NCBI RefSeq assembly: GCF_027158205.1
Contig: NZ_JAPVLU010000031.1
Span: forward strand, 1-64,000
DNA length: 64,000 nucleotides
Reading direction: 5' to 3'
Source: Streptomyces sp. H39-S7
GTDB taxonomy: Bacteria > Actinomycetota > Actinomycetes > Streptomycetales > Streptomycetaceae
Shown: positions 1 through 8,972 of the stretch, piece after piece
Layout: every line of letters starts with the position of its first letter
Position numbering within the stretch: the first letter of the stretch is position 1
Position numbers and translations under genes: made by a program
The notes under the pieces: generated by a model
Seen by the model: the letters and a program-made list of their open reading frames with translations, nothing else
What the model was told of the DNA's origin: nothing
Database searches by the model: none

Positions 1-74
1 CTCCCGCCCGTACCTGAGACCCGGACCGAAGCGCCCGCCCGGCGCGAGGCCGAATCCCAACTCGTGGAGTCCTG

Positions 75-1025
75 ATGCCCCCCAAGAACGCGACCGAGGG
101 CCCTGTCGCCGTCCTGGTCGTCACCTGGAACAGCGCCGCGGTGCTCCCGGAGTTCATCGCGTCGCTGCCCGACGGCATGGCCGGCCTGGACTGGCGGCTC
201 GTCGTCGCCGACAACGACTCGTCCGACGACACGGTCGACCTGTTGCGCGCCCTCGCCCCCGACGCCACCCTCGTGCAGACCGGCCGCAACGCCGGGTACG
301 CCGCCGGCGTCAACGCGGCGCTGGGCGCCGCCGCCCGGTGGGAGGGCGGCTTCCGGGCCGCGCTGGTGTGCAACCCCGACATCCGCATGCGGCAGGGCTG
401 CGCCAAACTGCTGGTCGACGCGCTGGACACCGGGCTGCCCGACGGCGACCGCGTCGGGATCAGCGTGCCGCTGCTGTACGAGGAGGAGGACGGTGCGCCC
501 CTGCACTCGCTGCGCCGCGAGTCGAGCGTGAGCCGGGCCCTGGGCGAGGCGGTCGTGGGCAACCGCAGGGCCGGCCGCTTCCCGCGCTGGAGCGAACTGG
601 TCACCGACCCCGCCGCGTACGCGGCCCCGACCCGCGCCGACTGGGCGACCGGGGCCCTGATGGCGCTGTCGGCGCAGTGCCTGGACGCCTGCGGCCCGTG
701 GGACGAGTCGTTCTTCCTGTACTCCGAGGAGACCGAGTACTGCCTGCGGGCCGGGGACCGCGGCTGGGCGACCCGGTTGGAGCCCGCGGCCGGCGCCCTG
801 CACCTCGGCGGCGACTCGCAGGTCTCGCCGCGCCTGTGGACCCTGCTGACCCTCAACCGCGTCCGCCTCTACCGGCGCCGGCACGGCCCGGTGGCGACCG
901 CCGCCTTCCGGGCGGCGGTCCTGCTGCGCGAGACCTCCCGCGCCGCGCTGGGCAGGCCCGCGAGCCGCGCGGCGGCCGCCGCCCTGCTCAGCCCGTCGGC
1001 CCTGCGCGCGACTCCCGGGCCGTGA
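75..1025 (+). CDS. GT2 family glycosyltransferase, rhamnosyltransferase-like
   Basis: A 316-residue family 2 glycosyltransferase, expected to move a sugar from a nucleotide donor to a growing polysaccharide on the cytoplasmic face of the membrane. The GT-A fold opens with VVTWNSA near residue 15, the donor-binding stretch follows as ADNDSSDD, and a metal-site region reads CNPDI near residue 97. The acceptor-side motif DESFFLYSEETEYCLR near residue 215 is the signature of WbbL-type rhamnosyltransferases. A GGAG ribosome site lies 5 bases before the ATG. It is the only plus-strand gene of the polysaccharide locus and ends against the convergent second glycosyltransferase. The exact sugar is not predictable from sequence. 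Confidence 0.88.
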   Translation: MPPKNATEGPVAVLVVTWNSAAVLPEFIASLPDGMAGLDWRLVVADNDSSDDTVDLLRALAPDATLVQTGRNAGYAAGVNAALGAAARWEGGFRAALVCNPDIRMRQGCAKLLVDALDTGLPDGDRVGISVPLLYEEEDGAPLHSLRRESSVSRALGEAVVGNRRAGRFPRWSELVTDPAAYAAPTRADWATGALMALSAQCLDACGPWDESFFLYSEETEYCLRAGDRGWATRLEPAAGALHLGGDSQVSPRLWTLLTLNRVRLYRRRHGPVATAAFRAAVLLRETSRAALGRPASRAAAAALLSPSALRATPGP

Positions 1026-1032
1026 GCCCCCC

Positions 1033-1060
1033 GGCGCCGCCCGCCTAGACGGGCGGCGCC
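1033..1060. terminator. Bidirectional terminator hairpin between convergent glycosyltransferases
   Basis: Perfect 11-bp arms GGCGCCGCCCG (1033-1043) and CGGGCGGCGCC (1050-1060) around a 6-base loop. The hairpin starts 8 bases after the plus-strand stop and includes the last codons and stop of the minus-strand gene, so it could end both transcripts. There is no clear T run. Confidence 0.6.
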
Positions 1061-1851
1061 GACCCCTCCCACGCGGTGTAGAAGCTCGCCGGGTTCACCA
1101 GGTACCGGACCGTGGCGCACGGGACGTGGCGCACCTCGTGGCGTCTGCTGTACCGGCGGACGAGCTCCCAGTCCTCGCGCGGCAGCACCTTCGGGGTCCG
1201 GCGGATCCGGCTGAAGTGCAGGGCGGCGGTGCGGCGGGCCACGAAGGCGTTGGTGTCCAGGAACGACTCGCGGGCAGACCTGCGGCGGTCGAAGGGCACC
1301 GACAGGATGTCCATGTCGGTCCCGTCGGGCAGGACCCGGCGCAGCGCCGTGTAGACGCCGTCGGGTCCCCCCGGCGCCTCCAGTACCGCCAGCGCCTGTT
1401 CCAGGTGGTCCGGCTCCCACCGGTTGTCGTCGTCCAGGAACGCGACGTACCGCGAACGGGTCAGCCGGATCCCGACGTTGCGGACCACGCCGGCGGTGGC
1501 CGTGTTCCGTGCCAGCGACACCGCGAACAGCCGGGGGTCCGCGGGCAGTTCCGGCAGCCCCGCGCCGTCGTCCACCACGATGACGACATGGTCGCGTACA
1601 GTCTGCCCGAGCGCGGAGGCCACCGCCGCGAGCAGCGCCTCCGGGCGCCGGTGGGTGGCGATCACCGTCGCGACCAGGGCCTCGGGCGGCCGCACCGGGC
1701 CGGCCGTCAGGCGCACCGTCTCGGCGTTCTCGAAGCGGCGCAGCCGCACCGCCGAGGGGGCCAGCAGGACCTTGTTCCTGGTCTCGAAGAGCACCAGCCA
1801 GCCGAAGGCCCACTTGAGCAGCTCCCAGGGGAGCCGGGCGATACGGCGCAT
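1045..1851 (-). CDS. GT2 family glycosyltransferase
   Basis: A 268-residue glycosyltransferase with the GT-A start VIATHRRPE near residue 63, a VDDGAGL donor loop and the metal-binding motif FLDDDNRWEPDH near residue 138. The first 45 residues (MRRIARLPWELLKWAFGW) form a basic, aromatic amphipathic segment that probably ties it to the membrane. AAAGAGG precedes the ATG by 5 bases. It is the last gene of the minus-strand run behind the beta-helix protein, 60 bp away, so it probably elongates the same polysaccharide. Donor and linkage are unknown. Confidence 0.85.
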   Translation of the reverse strand: MRRIARLPWELLKWAFGWLVLFETRNKVLLAPSAVRLRRFENAETVRLTAGPVRPPEALVATVIATHRRPEALLAAVASALGQTVRDHVVIVVDDGAGLPELPADPRLFAVSLARNTATAGVVRNVGIRLTRSRYVAFLDDDNRWEPDHLEQALAVLEAPGGPDGVYTALRRVLPDGTDMDILSVPFDRRRSARESFLDTNAFVARRTAALHFSRIRRTPKVLPREDWELVRRYSRRHEVRHVPCATVRYLVNPASFYTAWEGSAPPV

Positions 1852-1911
1852 CGTGACCTCTTTCGGACGGGCGGGCGCTGACGTCCCGGTCGGGCGGTGT
1901 TCATGGCGGTG

Positions 1912-3033
1912 TCAGACGAGGGATCCGGCGGCGACGGGCACGCCGGTCGACATCCGGTTGTTGCTCCACACATTTCCGGCGCCGCCCGCGTTCCAGGCGG
2001 TGACCGGACCGTACACGCCGCACTTGGGGTGGAACTGCGTCGAGAAGACATTGTTGGTGACCTTGATGCCGGTGGCACCCTTGTTGCCCCCGTACAGGGC
2101 GTACGCGCCGCCGGCGATCCAGTTGCCGTCCACAACGGTGTTGGACACGACGCCGGTGTCCGCGAACAGTCCGATGCTGGCGGAGGCGCCCTGCTCGGCG
2201 CTGGTGGCGTTGAGCAGGGTGTTGTGCCGGATGATCAGCTGGCCCTTGTTGCCGCCGCCGCTGATCACCGCGTCGGTGTGCTGCCACTCACCGCCCAGGT
2301 TCCGGAACGGGACGATGTCGTGCACGTAGTTGTCGTGGAGGTTGCCCTGCCCCATCGACAGGGCGTTGCCGAACACCGAGATGTCGTTCCAGCCGACCTC
2401 GACGGAGCTCTCCCCCATGTTGGAGACGGCGTAGTCCACGCCGCCGTTGTCGGGCCCCTTGCCCGGTACGGCGGTGATCTCGGAGTGCAGGACCCGCAGC
2501 CCGCTGAAGCCGGGACGCAGGTTGATCCCCCACCAGTTGTCCGAGGTGATCTTGGTGTCGATGATCGTGACGTTGTTGGCGTAGACGTCGAGCGAGCCGG
2601 TGATGTTCCAGCCCTTGATGACCATGCCGTCGGTCTTGACGGTCATGGCCCCGGTGTTGTGCGCCGCGATGGCGGTGCGCGGACCGGTGGTCCGCGCGTC
2701 GGGGAAGCCGCAGGCGGCGGCCGAGGCGCACGGCCCCGACGCCGGGGGCTGCCCGGTCCCGCCGCTCGTGCTCCCGGTGGTGGGGGGCCGCACCGTCGGG
2801 AGCGGCACGGGCGTGCCGCTGCCGGCGCCGGGCACGGTCGTGCCCGGCTTCGTGGGCGGAACCGCGTCATCGGGGGGAGCGCTCTGCCCCGGGCATGTCA
2901 TCGCGGTGTCCGGGCAGTCGGCGACGGAGCGCTCGCCGTTACTGGAGCGCGTCGCCACAAAGACGGTGAACGCGCCGGCGAGCACGATACCCGCCAGTAA
3001 TAAGCGCAGCAGATGGCCTTTTCGTCTGAGCAT
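1912..3033 (-). CDS. Membrane-anchored right-handed beta-helix protein
   Basis: A 373-residue exported protein. Residues 1-7 are basic and residues 8-27 (HLLRLLLAGIVLAGAFTVFV) form one hydrophobic helix, a signal anchor or uncleaved signal. A Pro/Gly/Thr-rich linker runs to about residue 95. The rest is a ladder of short Asn/Gly/Val turns such as NVTIIDTKI, NTLLNATSAEQG and NTVVDGNWIAGG, typical of PbH1 repeats of pectate-lyase-like folds. I see no certain catalytic residues. Its place between a flippase and a glycosyltransferase suggests it binds, trims or modifies the polymer outside the membrane. The ATG at 3033 is preferred because AAGGTGG sits 5 bases upstream; a GTG at 3042 would add three residues. 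Confidence 0.75.
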   Translation of the reverse strand: MLRRKGHLLRLLLAGIVLAGAFTVFVATRSSNGERSVADCPDTAMTCPGQSAPPDDAVPPTKPGTTVPGAGSGTPVPLPTVRPPTTGSTSGGTGQPPASGPCASAAACGFPDARTTGPRTAIAAHNTGAMTVKTDGMVIKGWNITGSLDVYANNVTIIDTKITSDNWWGINLRPGFSGLRVLHSEITAVPGKGPDNGGVDYAVSNMGESSVEVGWNDISVFGNALSMGQGNLHDNYVHDIVPFRNLGGEWQHTDAVISGGGNKGQLIIRHNTLLNATSAEQGASASIGLFADTGVVSNTVVDGNWIAGGAYALYGGNKGATGIKVTNNVFSTQFHPKCGVYGPVTAWNAGGAGNVWSNNRMSTGVPVAAGSLV

Positions 3034-3162
3034 ACGACCCACCTTGTGGTCTCTCGTCGATCCATGGTGCCGGGCCGGTCGCCCTGGAAAGCATCGTTCT
3101 GCCGTTCTCTCTCGACTTGCTGACTCTCGACTTCATGACGCGTGACCTCATGACGGGTGACC

Positions 3163-4755
3163 TCATGCGATCTTCCGGTGCTTGCCGCCGCTGGGCCGGG
3201 TGCCCCGCAGGAAGTCGCGGCTGGGCAGCACGCACAGCACGTAGACGCCCAGCGCGACGGTTCCGATGGCGAGGAGCGCGAGCCGGCTGTCGCCGAACCC
3301 CCGCTCCAGGCCGAGGACGACCCCGGCCATGACGGCCCCGCCGAGGAAGGGCCACGCGCAGGCGCGGGCGACCGACCCCAGGCTGATGCCGCCCCGGCGC
3401 AGCGCGAAGAGGAACACCGGCACCACGAGGCCGCCGGCGACCAGGACATGGCCCTGGGCGACCCCGACGATGCCGTCGGCCCGTCCGGCGAAGATCAGGA
3501 CCGGGATGAGCGCGACGAGCCACAGCCCCTGCACCATGATCAGGGAACGGCGCTGCCCGATGGCGACCAGGCAGTCGTACGCCAGCTCGCAGCCGATGCG
3601 CACCAGCCCGAGCACCATCAGCCAGGGCAGTGCCCCGGCGGCGGGGAGCCACTGGTCCCCGTAGACGAGGGTGACGATCGGGCCCGCGAGGACTCCCAGC
3701 AGCACGCACAGCGGGACCGTGCCGGTGATCAGGACGCCCAGCGCGCGGCTGAACCCCTGGGCGAGCGCCTGGGGTGAGTCGGCGAGCCGGGAGAACCCGG
3801 CGAAGGAGACCCGGCGTGCCGCCTCGGAGATGATCCGCACCGGCCAGCCCGACATGTTGAACGCGAGCACGTAGAAGCCCAGGGCCACCTTGTCGGTGGT
3901 GGAGCCGACCACCATCGTGTCCACGTTGACCACGCCGAGGGCCAGCATGCTGGCGCCCGCCAGCGGCAGCCCGAACCGGAGCAGCGCCCGCGCCTGCTCG
4001 GGGTTCCAGCCGAACCGCAGCGTGCCCGGCGCCGCCACGCAGCAGCCGACCAGGGCCGCGACGTTGCCCGCCACCGCTCCCCAGGCGAAGCTCATCGCAC
4101 CCCAGCCCTCGAAGGCCAGCAGCAGGGTCACGCCGGTGCTCAGCACGAAGTTGAGCGCGTCGATGACCATCCGTTTGCCCTGGGCGAACTCCCGGGTGAG
4201 GAAGCCGGCGGGCACCTGCGACAGTCCGTCGAGGACCACGCACAGGCACATCACCCGCAGGACGCCCGAGGCTTCGGGCGAGCCCAGCAGCCGCGCGACG
4301 GTCGGGGCCGCCGTGAACAGCGCCGCGTACAGCAGACAGCTGGAGATCGCGCTGAGGGTCAGGACGGTCGGTGCGAAGCGGCGGGCGTCGCCCTCCCAGC
4401 GCACGATGGCCAGTCCGACGCCCAGTTCGTTCGCGGACAGCAGGACCAGCAGCACCGTCTGGGCGATGCCGTACACGCCCCAGTCCGCCGGCCCCAGGAC
4501 GAAGCGCGCCAGGATGATGCCCGTGACGAAGTTGCCCAGCCGCATGACGACGGTGTTGACCAGGCTCCACCGGGCGGCCGATCTGACCTTCTGCCCCAGT
4601 GACGGCGGGGCGGGCTCGGTTGCGGCGTCAGGGGTGGTTTCGAGGGCGGTGGAGGAGTCCGTTCCGGTCCCGGCGGCGCCCACCGAAGTGGCGGGGGTGC
4701 CGGTCGTACCGGGCGATTCGCCGGCCGTGGGGGCCGTTACGCGTGCCCTTTCCAT
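3163..4755 (-). CDS. Polysaccharide flippase (Wzx-like, MOP superfamily)
   Basis: A 530-residue integral membrane protein with about 12-14 hydrophobic helices after a 45-residue Thr/Ala/Pro-rich cytoplasmic head. The first membrane region begins ARWSLVNTVVMRLGNFVTGIILARFV, the usual opening of lipopolysaccharide flippases, and GPADWGVYGIAQTV follows. Such proteins turn lipid-linked repeat units from the inner to the outer leaflet for polymerisation. The ATG has AAGGAG 9 bases upstream. It follows the Wzz-like gene by 39 bp and precedes the beta-helix gene, so it belongs to the polysaccharide operon. No Wzy-type polymerase is visible in the window. Confidence 0.85.
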   Translation of the reverse strand: MERARVTAPTAGESPGTTGTPATSVGAAGTGTDSSTALETTPDAATEPAPPSLGQKVRSAARWSLVNTVVMRLGNFVTGIILARFVLGPADWGVYGIAQTVLLVLLSANELGVGLAIVRWEGDARRFAPTVLTLSAISSCLLYAALFTAAPTVARLLGSPEASGVLRVMCLCVVLDGLSQVPAGFLTREFAQGKRMVIDALNFVLSTGVTLLLAFEGWGAMSFAWGAVAGNVAALVGCCVAAPGTLRFGWNPEQARALLRFGLPLAGASMLALGVVNVDTMVVGSTTDKVALGFYVLAFNMSGWPVRIISEAARRVSFAGFSRLADSPQALAQGFSRALGVLITGTVPLCVLLGVLAGPIVTLVYGDQWLPAAGALPWLMVLGLVRIGCELAYDCLVAIGQRRSLIMVQGLWLVALIPVLIFAGRADGIVGVAQGHVLVAGGLVVPVFLFALRRGGISLGSVARACAWPFLGGAVMAGVVLGLERGFGDSRLALLAIGTVALGVYVLCVLPSRDFLRGTRPSGGKHRKIA

Positions 4756-4794
4756 GGGTCGACTCCTTGTCGAGTGGCTCGCAGAATGTGCGGG

Positions 4795-5619
4795 TCACAC
4801 AAACCGGTGCGCTTCTGTCTCGGTCGTTGAGGAGTCGGTTTCCTCGACCGGCTTGGACCATCGGGGCGCCGGTCGGGCCGCCGGCCCTTCCGGGTGCTCG
4901 GCCCCGGCCGGCCGGTCCCCCGCCGGCTGGGCGGCGGCCGGCTGTGCGGCGGCCTGCGGCTGCTCGTCCGGCGTGTCCTCGGCGGCCGGCAGTTCCTCGT
5001 CCGCGGGGTGCGCAACGGGTCGCGGCCGACGCCGGGCCTCGACGTAGAACGTGGCGACCAGGCTCGTCACCAGCCCCAGCCCGCCCGCCATGATGAGGTA
5101 TTCCAGCCGTGTCTTGGTCTGAGCCACGGGGTTCTGCGGCGGCACGATCGTCGTCATGCGGATCATGGCGTTCGGTGCGACGGACTGCTCCGTCTGGAAC
5201 TGCTGCAACCGGCTCTCGGCGTACTCCGTCAGGATCTTGTCCGACTCCAGGACGCTGTCCGGGTCGGTGCCGGTCACGGTCAGCCACATCAACGGGCCCT
5301 GCGCGTTGTCGGCGATCATCGCCTGGTAGACCCCGGTGACCCCGCGCGCCTTGAGGTCCGCGATCGAGGCGTCGGAGTTGAGGTTGCGGGCGAGGCTGTC
5401 CGCCATCCCGGTGAGTGACGTCTGGGTGCTCAGGAACGGGTTGCCGTCGAAGGCGACCGTGGCCTTCTGCGAGTTGAGGAGGGCCACGGTGCTCTGCGAC
5501 TGGTACGTGATCGGCACCACCAGGTACACGCCGGCCGTCAGTGCCGCGGTGAGCAGCAGTCCGGGCAGCAGGACGTACCAGCGCCTGCGCATGACCCGGC
5601 AGATCTCTGCGAGATCCAT
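4795..5619 (-). CDS. Wzz-like chain-length/export regulator
   Basis: A 274-residue polysaccharide copolymerase-type protein. It starts MDLAEICRVMRRRWYVLLPGLLLTAAL, with a first transmembrane helix at about 15-35. An extracytoplasmic domain of some 150 residues (TYQSQSTVALLNSQ...) and a second helix near 190-210 (RLEYLIMAGGLGLVTSLVATFYVE) follow. The last 60 residues are a Pro/Ala/Glu-rich cytoplasmic tail. I see no Walker motifs, so the tyrosine kinase half found in some Gram-positive systems is absent. The open frame extends upstream to 6072, but the Wzz fold begins at this ATG and the extension overlaps wecB. It sits directly before the flippase. Confidence 0.8.
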   Translation of the reverse strand: MDLAEICRVMRRRWYVLLPGLLLTAALTAGVYLVVPITYQSQSTVALLNSQKATVAFDGNPFLSTQTSLTGMADSLARNLNSDASIADLKARGVTGVYQAMIADNAQGPLMWLTVTGTDPDSVLESDKILTEYAESRLQQFQTEQSVAPNAMIRMTTIVPPQNPVAQTKTRLEYLIMAGGLGLVTSLVATFYVEARRRPRPVAHPADEELPAAEDTPDEQPQAAAQPAAAQPAGDRPAGAEHPEGPAARPAPRWSKPVEETDSSTTETEAHRFV

Positions 5620-5816
5620 GGTGGTTCCCCCTCGCGGCCCACGTGGTGGGTATCGCGCGCCGCGGCAGCCGCGACACTGTCGTATCCGTTCCGTTCGCCG
5701 GCCCGCCCCCGTGCCGACTGTGATCGAGCATATGGCGCTTCCCGATCGGGTGCGGCCGGTTCCGGCCCCCTCCGGGCGGCCGTCCCCGCGGCCGCCCGAC
5801 TCCTTGCGAACCGTAC

Positions 5817-6941
5817 CTAGTTGCCCGGGTCGTCCCCGGCCCGCAGGTCGGTGGGTCTGGGCCGGCTGCGCGCGGTGCCCCCCTCCAGCAGGACGTCGGC
5901 GATGCGGTCGCTGGCGTGCCCGTCCCACAGCTCCGGGCAGCGGGCCGCGGGCGGGTGGTCGAGGACCTGGTTGACCGTGGCGACGATCCGCTCCGGATCC
6001 CGGCCCGCCAGCACGTTGGTGCCCTGCTCGACGGTGATCGGCCGTTCCGTGTTGTCCCGCAGCGTCACGCACGGCACGCCCAGCGCGGTGGTCTCCTCCT
6101 GGATGCCGCCCGAGTCCGTCAGCACGATGCGGGCGGCGTCCTGCAGGGCGATGAAGTCGAGGTACCCGGCCGCCGGCACGAGCCGGATCCCACCGGGCAC
6201 CCCCAGTTCGGCCAGTTTGCCGGCCGCCCGCGGGTGCACGGGCAGCAGCAGTGGACAGCGGTCGGCGATCTCACCGAGCGCCTTGAGCAGCGCGGTGAGC
6301 GCCTGCGGATCGTCCACGTTGGCCGGCCGGTGCAAGGTGACCAGGCCGTACTCGCCGCGGTGCAGTCCGTACCGCTCCAGCACGTCCGACGCCCTGGCCC
6401 GCTCCAGGTTGGCGAGCAGGGTGTCGATCATGACGTTGCCGACGACGTGGATCTGGTCGTCCCGGTACCCCTCGGCGCGCAGGTTCACCGCGGCGTCGGG
6501 CGACGGGGCCAGCAGATAGTCGCTGACCCGGTCGGTGGCGACGCGGTTGACCTCCTCCGGCATGCTCCAGTCGCGACTGCGCAGGCCGGCCTCGACGTGG
6601 GCCAGCAACGGGCCGGCCTTCGCGGTCACCAGGGCGCAGGCGAGGGTGGAGTTGATGTCGCCGACCACCACCACCGCGTCCGGGGCCACCTCGTCGAGCA
6701 GCGGCTCGAAGGCCGCCATCACCCGGCCGGTCTGCTGTGCGTGGGTGCCCGAGCCGACGCCCAGGAAGCGGTCGGGCGGCCGGATACCGAGATCGCGGAA
6801 GAACACGTCGTTCATGGACTCGTCGTAGTGCTGCCCGGTGTGGACCAGGACCACTTCGGCGCCCCGGCGCTCCAGTGCGTCCATCACCGGTTTGATCTTC
6901 ATGTAGTTGGGTCGCGCTCCGGCGACGCAGATGATCCTCAC
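5817..6941 (-). CDS. wecB: UDP-N-acetylglucosamine 2-epimerase (non-hydrolysing)
   Basis: A 374-residue enzyme interconverting UDP-GlcNAc and UDP-ManNAc in the cytoplasm. Family marks are GARPNYMKIKPV at the start, HTGQHYDESMND near residue 36, HVEAGLRS near 115 and the UDP-binding TDSGGIQEE near 285; the length is normal for the family. It begins 4 bp after the wecC stop and is followed by 197 bp before the Wzz-like gene. Together with WecC it should supply UDP-ManNAcA to the polysaccharide pathway. The last 25 residues (RSRPRPTDLRAGDDPGN) are a non-conserved tail. Confidence 0.92.
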   Translation of the reverse strand: MRIICVAGARPNYMKIKPVMDALERRGAEVVLVHTGQHYDESMNDVFFRDLGIRPPDRFLGVGSGTHAQQTGRVMAAFEPLLDEVAPDAVVVVGDINSTLACALVTAKAGPLLAHVEAGLRSRDWSMPEEVNRVATDRVSDYLLAPSPDAAVNLRAEGYRDDQIHVVGNVMIDTLLANLERARASDVLERYGLHRGEYGLVTLHRPANVDDPQALTALLKALGEIADRCPLLLPVHPRAAGKLAELGVPGGIRLVPAAGYLDFIALQDAARIVLTDSGGIQEETTALGVPCVTLRDNTERPITVEQGTNVLAGRDPERIVATVNQVLDHPPAARCPELWDGHASDRIADVLLEGGTARSRPRPTDLRAGDDPGN

Positions 6942-6945
6942 GTGT

Positions 6946-8205
6946 TCAGAGCACCTCGATCGTGGGTCCGGCGGGGAGTTTGCGGCGGCAGTCGAGAATG
7001 AACGAGGCGTGCTCGGTGACGAGGTTGTAGTCGAAGGAGTCGTGGTCGGTGAGCAGGACGACCACGTCCGCCGCCGCGAGTTCCTTCTTGGTGGGTTCGA
7101 CCCGGGTGACGCGGGCGTCGACCGCCATGCTCTCCACCACGTGCGGGTCCGCCGCCCGGACCTTGGCGCCCATGTTGAGCAGCAGTTGGGAGATGCGCAG
7201 CGCCGGCGATTCGCGGGCGTCGCCGGTGTTCTTCTTGTAGGCCAGCCCGAGCAGCAGGACGCGCGAGCCGTTCACCGAGCGGCGCTTGGTGTTGAGCGCG
7301 TCGATGATCCGGCGCGTGACGTACTCGGGCATGTGGCTGTTGATGTCGTTGGCCAGCTCGACGAAGCGGAAGCTCTGGCCGAGCTCGCGCTGCACCCGCC
7401 AGGACAGGTAGGACGGGTCGATCGGCAGGCAGTGCCCGCCGACGCCGGGGCCCGGCGTGAACTTCATGAAGCCGAACGGCTTGCTGGACGCCGCGTCGAT
7501 GGCCTGCCAGACGTCGATGTCGAGGTGGCGCGCGAACATCGCGATCTCGTTGACCAGCGCGATGTTCACATGCCGGAAGGTGTTCTCCAGGAGTTTGGCC
7601 AGTTCGGCCTCCTTCGGCGAGCCGACCGGCACCGTGGTGTCGACCAGCTCGTCGTAGAAGCTCTGCACCGCCTTCAAGGACGCCGCGTCGACGCCCGAGA
7701 CGACCTTCGGCGTCTGCTGGAAACCCCAGACGGGGTTGCCGGGGTCGATGCGCTCCGGGCTGTAGCCGAGATGGAAGTCGGCTCCGGCGGTCAGTCCCGA
7801 ACCGTCCTCCAACAGCGGGGCGAACAGCTCCTGAGTGGTGCCCGGGTACGTGGTCGACTCCAGCACCACCGTGGCACCGGGGCGCAGGTAGCGCGCCAGG
7901 GTACGGGCCGACTCCTCGATGTAGCGCAGGTCCGGCACCCCTTCGTGCAGCGGCGTCGGCACGGTCACCACCGCGACGTCGAAGCCGCCGCAGTCCCGGG
8001 CCGACTCGCTCGCCCGGTACGCACCGCTGGCCGTGACGGCGCGCAGCCGCTCGGAGGAGACGTCCTCGACGTAGGACTCCCCCGCCGCCAGGCTCTTGAC
8101 CCGCTGGGTCGCCACGTCGTAGCCGATCACCTCGTGACCGACCTCGGCGGCGCGGACGGCCAATGGCAGCCCGACATACCCCTGTCCCACCACGACGACG
8201 CGCAT
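6946..8205 (-). CDS. wecC: UDP-N-acetyl-D-mannosaminuronate dehydrogenase
   Basis: A 419-residue NAD-dependent nucleotide-sugar dehydrogenase that oxidises C6 twice, here most likely turning UDP-ManNAc into UDP-ManNAcA. The Rossmann motif GQGYVGLPLA is at residues 7-16, the second domain shows GYSPERIDPG, and the catalytic cysteine lies in PGVGGHCLPIDP. The ATG at 8205 shares one base with the upstream stop codon (TGATG), so translation is coupled to the wecG-like gene. The frame stays open further upstream but the Rossmann start fixes this ATG. With wecB directly downstream the ManNAcA assignment is favoured over GDP-mannose or UDP-glucose dehydrogenase, which have the same fold. Confidence 0.88.
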   Translation of the reverse strand: MRVVVVGQGYVGLPLAVRAAEVGHEVIGYDVATQRVKSLAAGESYVEDVSSERLRAVTASGAYRASESARDCGGFDVAVVTVPTPLHEGVPDLRYIEESARTLARYLRPGATVVLESTTYPGTTQELFAPLLEDGSGLTAGADFHLGYSPERIDPGNPVWGFQQTPKVVSGVDAASLKAVQSFYDELVDTTVPVGSPKEAELAKLLENTFRHVNIALVNEIAMFARHLDIDVWQAIDAASSKPFGFMKFTPGPGVGGHCLPIDPSYLSWRVQRELGQSFRFVELANDINSHMPEYVTRRIIDALNTKRRSVNGSRVLLLGLAYKKNTGDARESPALRISQLLLNMGAKVRAADPHVVESMAVDARVTRVEPTKKELAAADVVVLLTDHDSFDYNLVTEHASFILDCRRKLPAGPTIEVL

Positions 8206-8972
8206 CAGTACCTCCTGTTGGCGAAACCGGTTGCCGGTGTGCGGCGGATGAGTTCCCGCGCCGTCATGACGAGGAAGAGGGCGTTGGTGGTGAAGTAGCG
8301 CCTGCCGAGCCGTCGGGGTTCCTGCAGCGTGCGGTAGAGCCATTCCAGGCCCATGCGCTGCCAGCGTTCGGGGGCGCGTTTGGTGATGCCGGCCAGGATG
8401 TCGAAGGAGCCGCCGACGCCGTGCACGACATGGGCGTCGGTGCGCTTGGCGTAGCCGGCGGTGAAGTTCTCCTTCTTGGGCGATGTCATGCCGAGGAAGA
8501 GCAGTTGGGCGCCGCTGTCGGCGATCGCGTCGGCGACGGCCTCCTGCTCGGTGTCGGCGAAGTACCCGTTGCGGCTGCCGGCCACCCGCAGGGCGGGGAA
8601 GCGCGCGCCGACCTGCTCCAGCATCAGCTGCAGCACCTCCTGCTTGGCGCCGAGGAAGTACACGGACAGGTCCGCCTTCTCGGCCGCCGCCAGCAGGCGC
8701 ATGAACAGGTCGATGCCCGCGACCCGTTCCGGCAGCGGGGTCCGCAGCAGCTTGCCGGCCCACACGACCGCCTGGCCGTCGGCCAGGACGAGGTCGCAGC
8801 CGGCCACCGCGTGGGCGAGCCGGGGATCGCGCCGCATGTTGACCAGCTTCGCGGCGTTCACCATCCCGATCTCGAGCTGTTCGTCGTTCCGCACCGCCTC
8901 CAGGCAGCGCTGAACGGTTTCGTCCATGGTCATCGCGTCCAGTGGGACGCCGAACAAGGTCTGCCGCTTCAT
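8205..8972 (-). CDS. WecG/TagA/CpsF family glycosyltransferase
   Basis: A 255-residue GT26-type transferase. Such enzymes add ManNAc or ManNAcA to a lipid-linked GlcNAc, the second step of enterobacterial common antigen and wall teichoic acid linkage units. Family marks visible are MVNAAKLV near residue 40, the catalytic-region LADGQAVVWAGKLL near 65, GIDLFMRLL and the C-terminal GVGGSFDILAG with KRAPERWQRMGLEWLYR. It overlaps the upstream gene by 4 bases (ATGA) and wecC by one, so the three are translationally coupled. Next to wecBC, ManNAcA is the likely donor. Confidence 0.88.
   Translation of the reverse strand: MKRQTLFGVPLDAMTMDETVQRCLEAVRNDEQLEIGMVNAAKLVNMRRDPRLAHAVAGCDLVLADGQAVVWAGKLLRTPLPERVAGIDLFMRLLAAAEKADLSVYFLGAKQEVLQLMLEQVGARFPALRVAGSRNGYFADTEQEAVADAIADSGAQLLFLGMTSPKKENFTAGYAKRTDAHVVHGVGGSFDILAGITKRAPERWQRMGLEWLYRTLQEPRRLGRRYFTTNALFLVMTARELIRRTPATGFANRRY

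Noticed and set aside
338..1048. Long plus-strand open frame inside the first glycosyltransferase
   Set aside because: Arg/Pro/Gly-rich shadow frame of a high-GC gene with no family motif.
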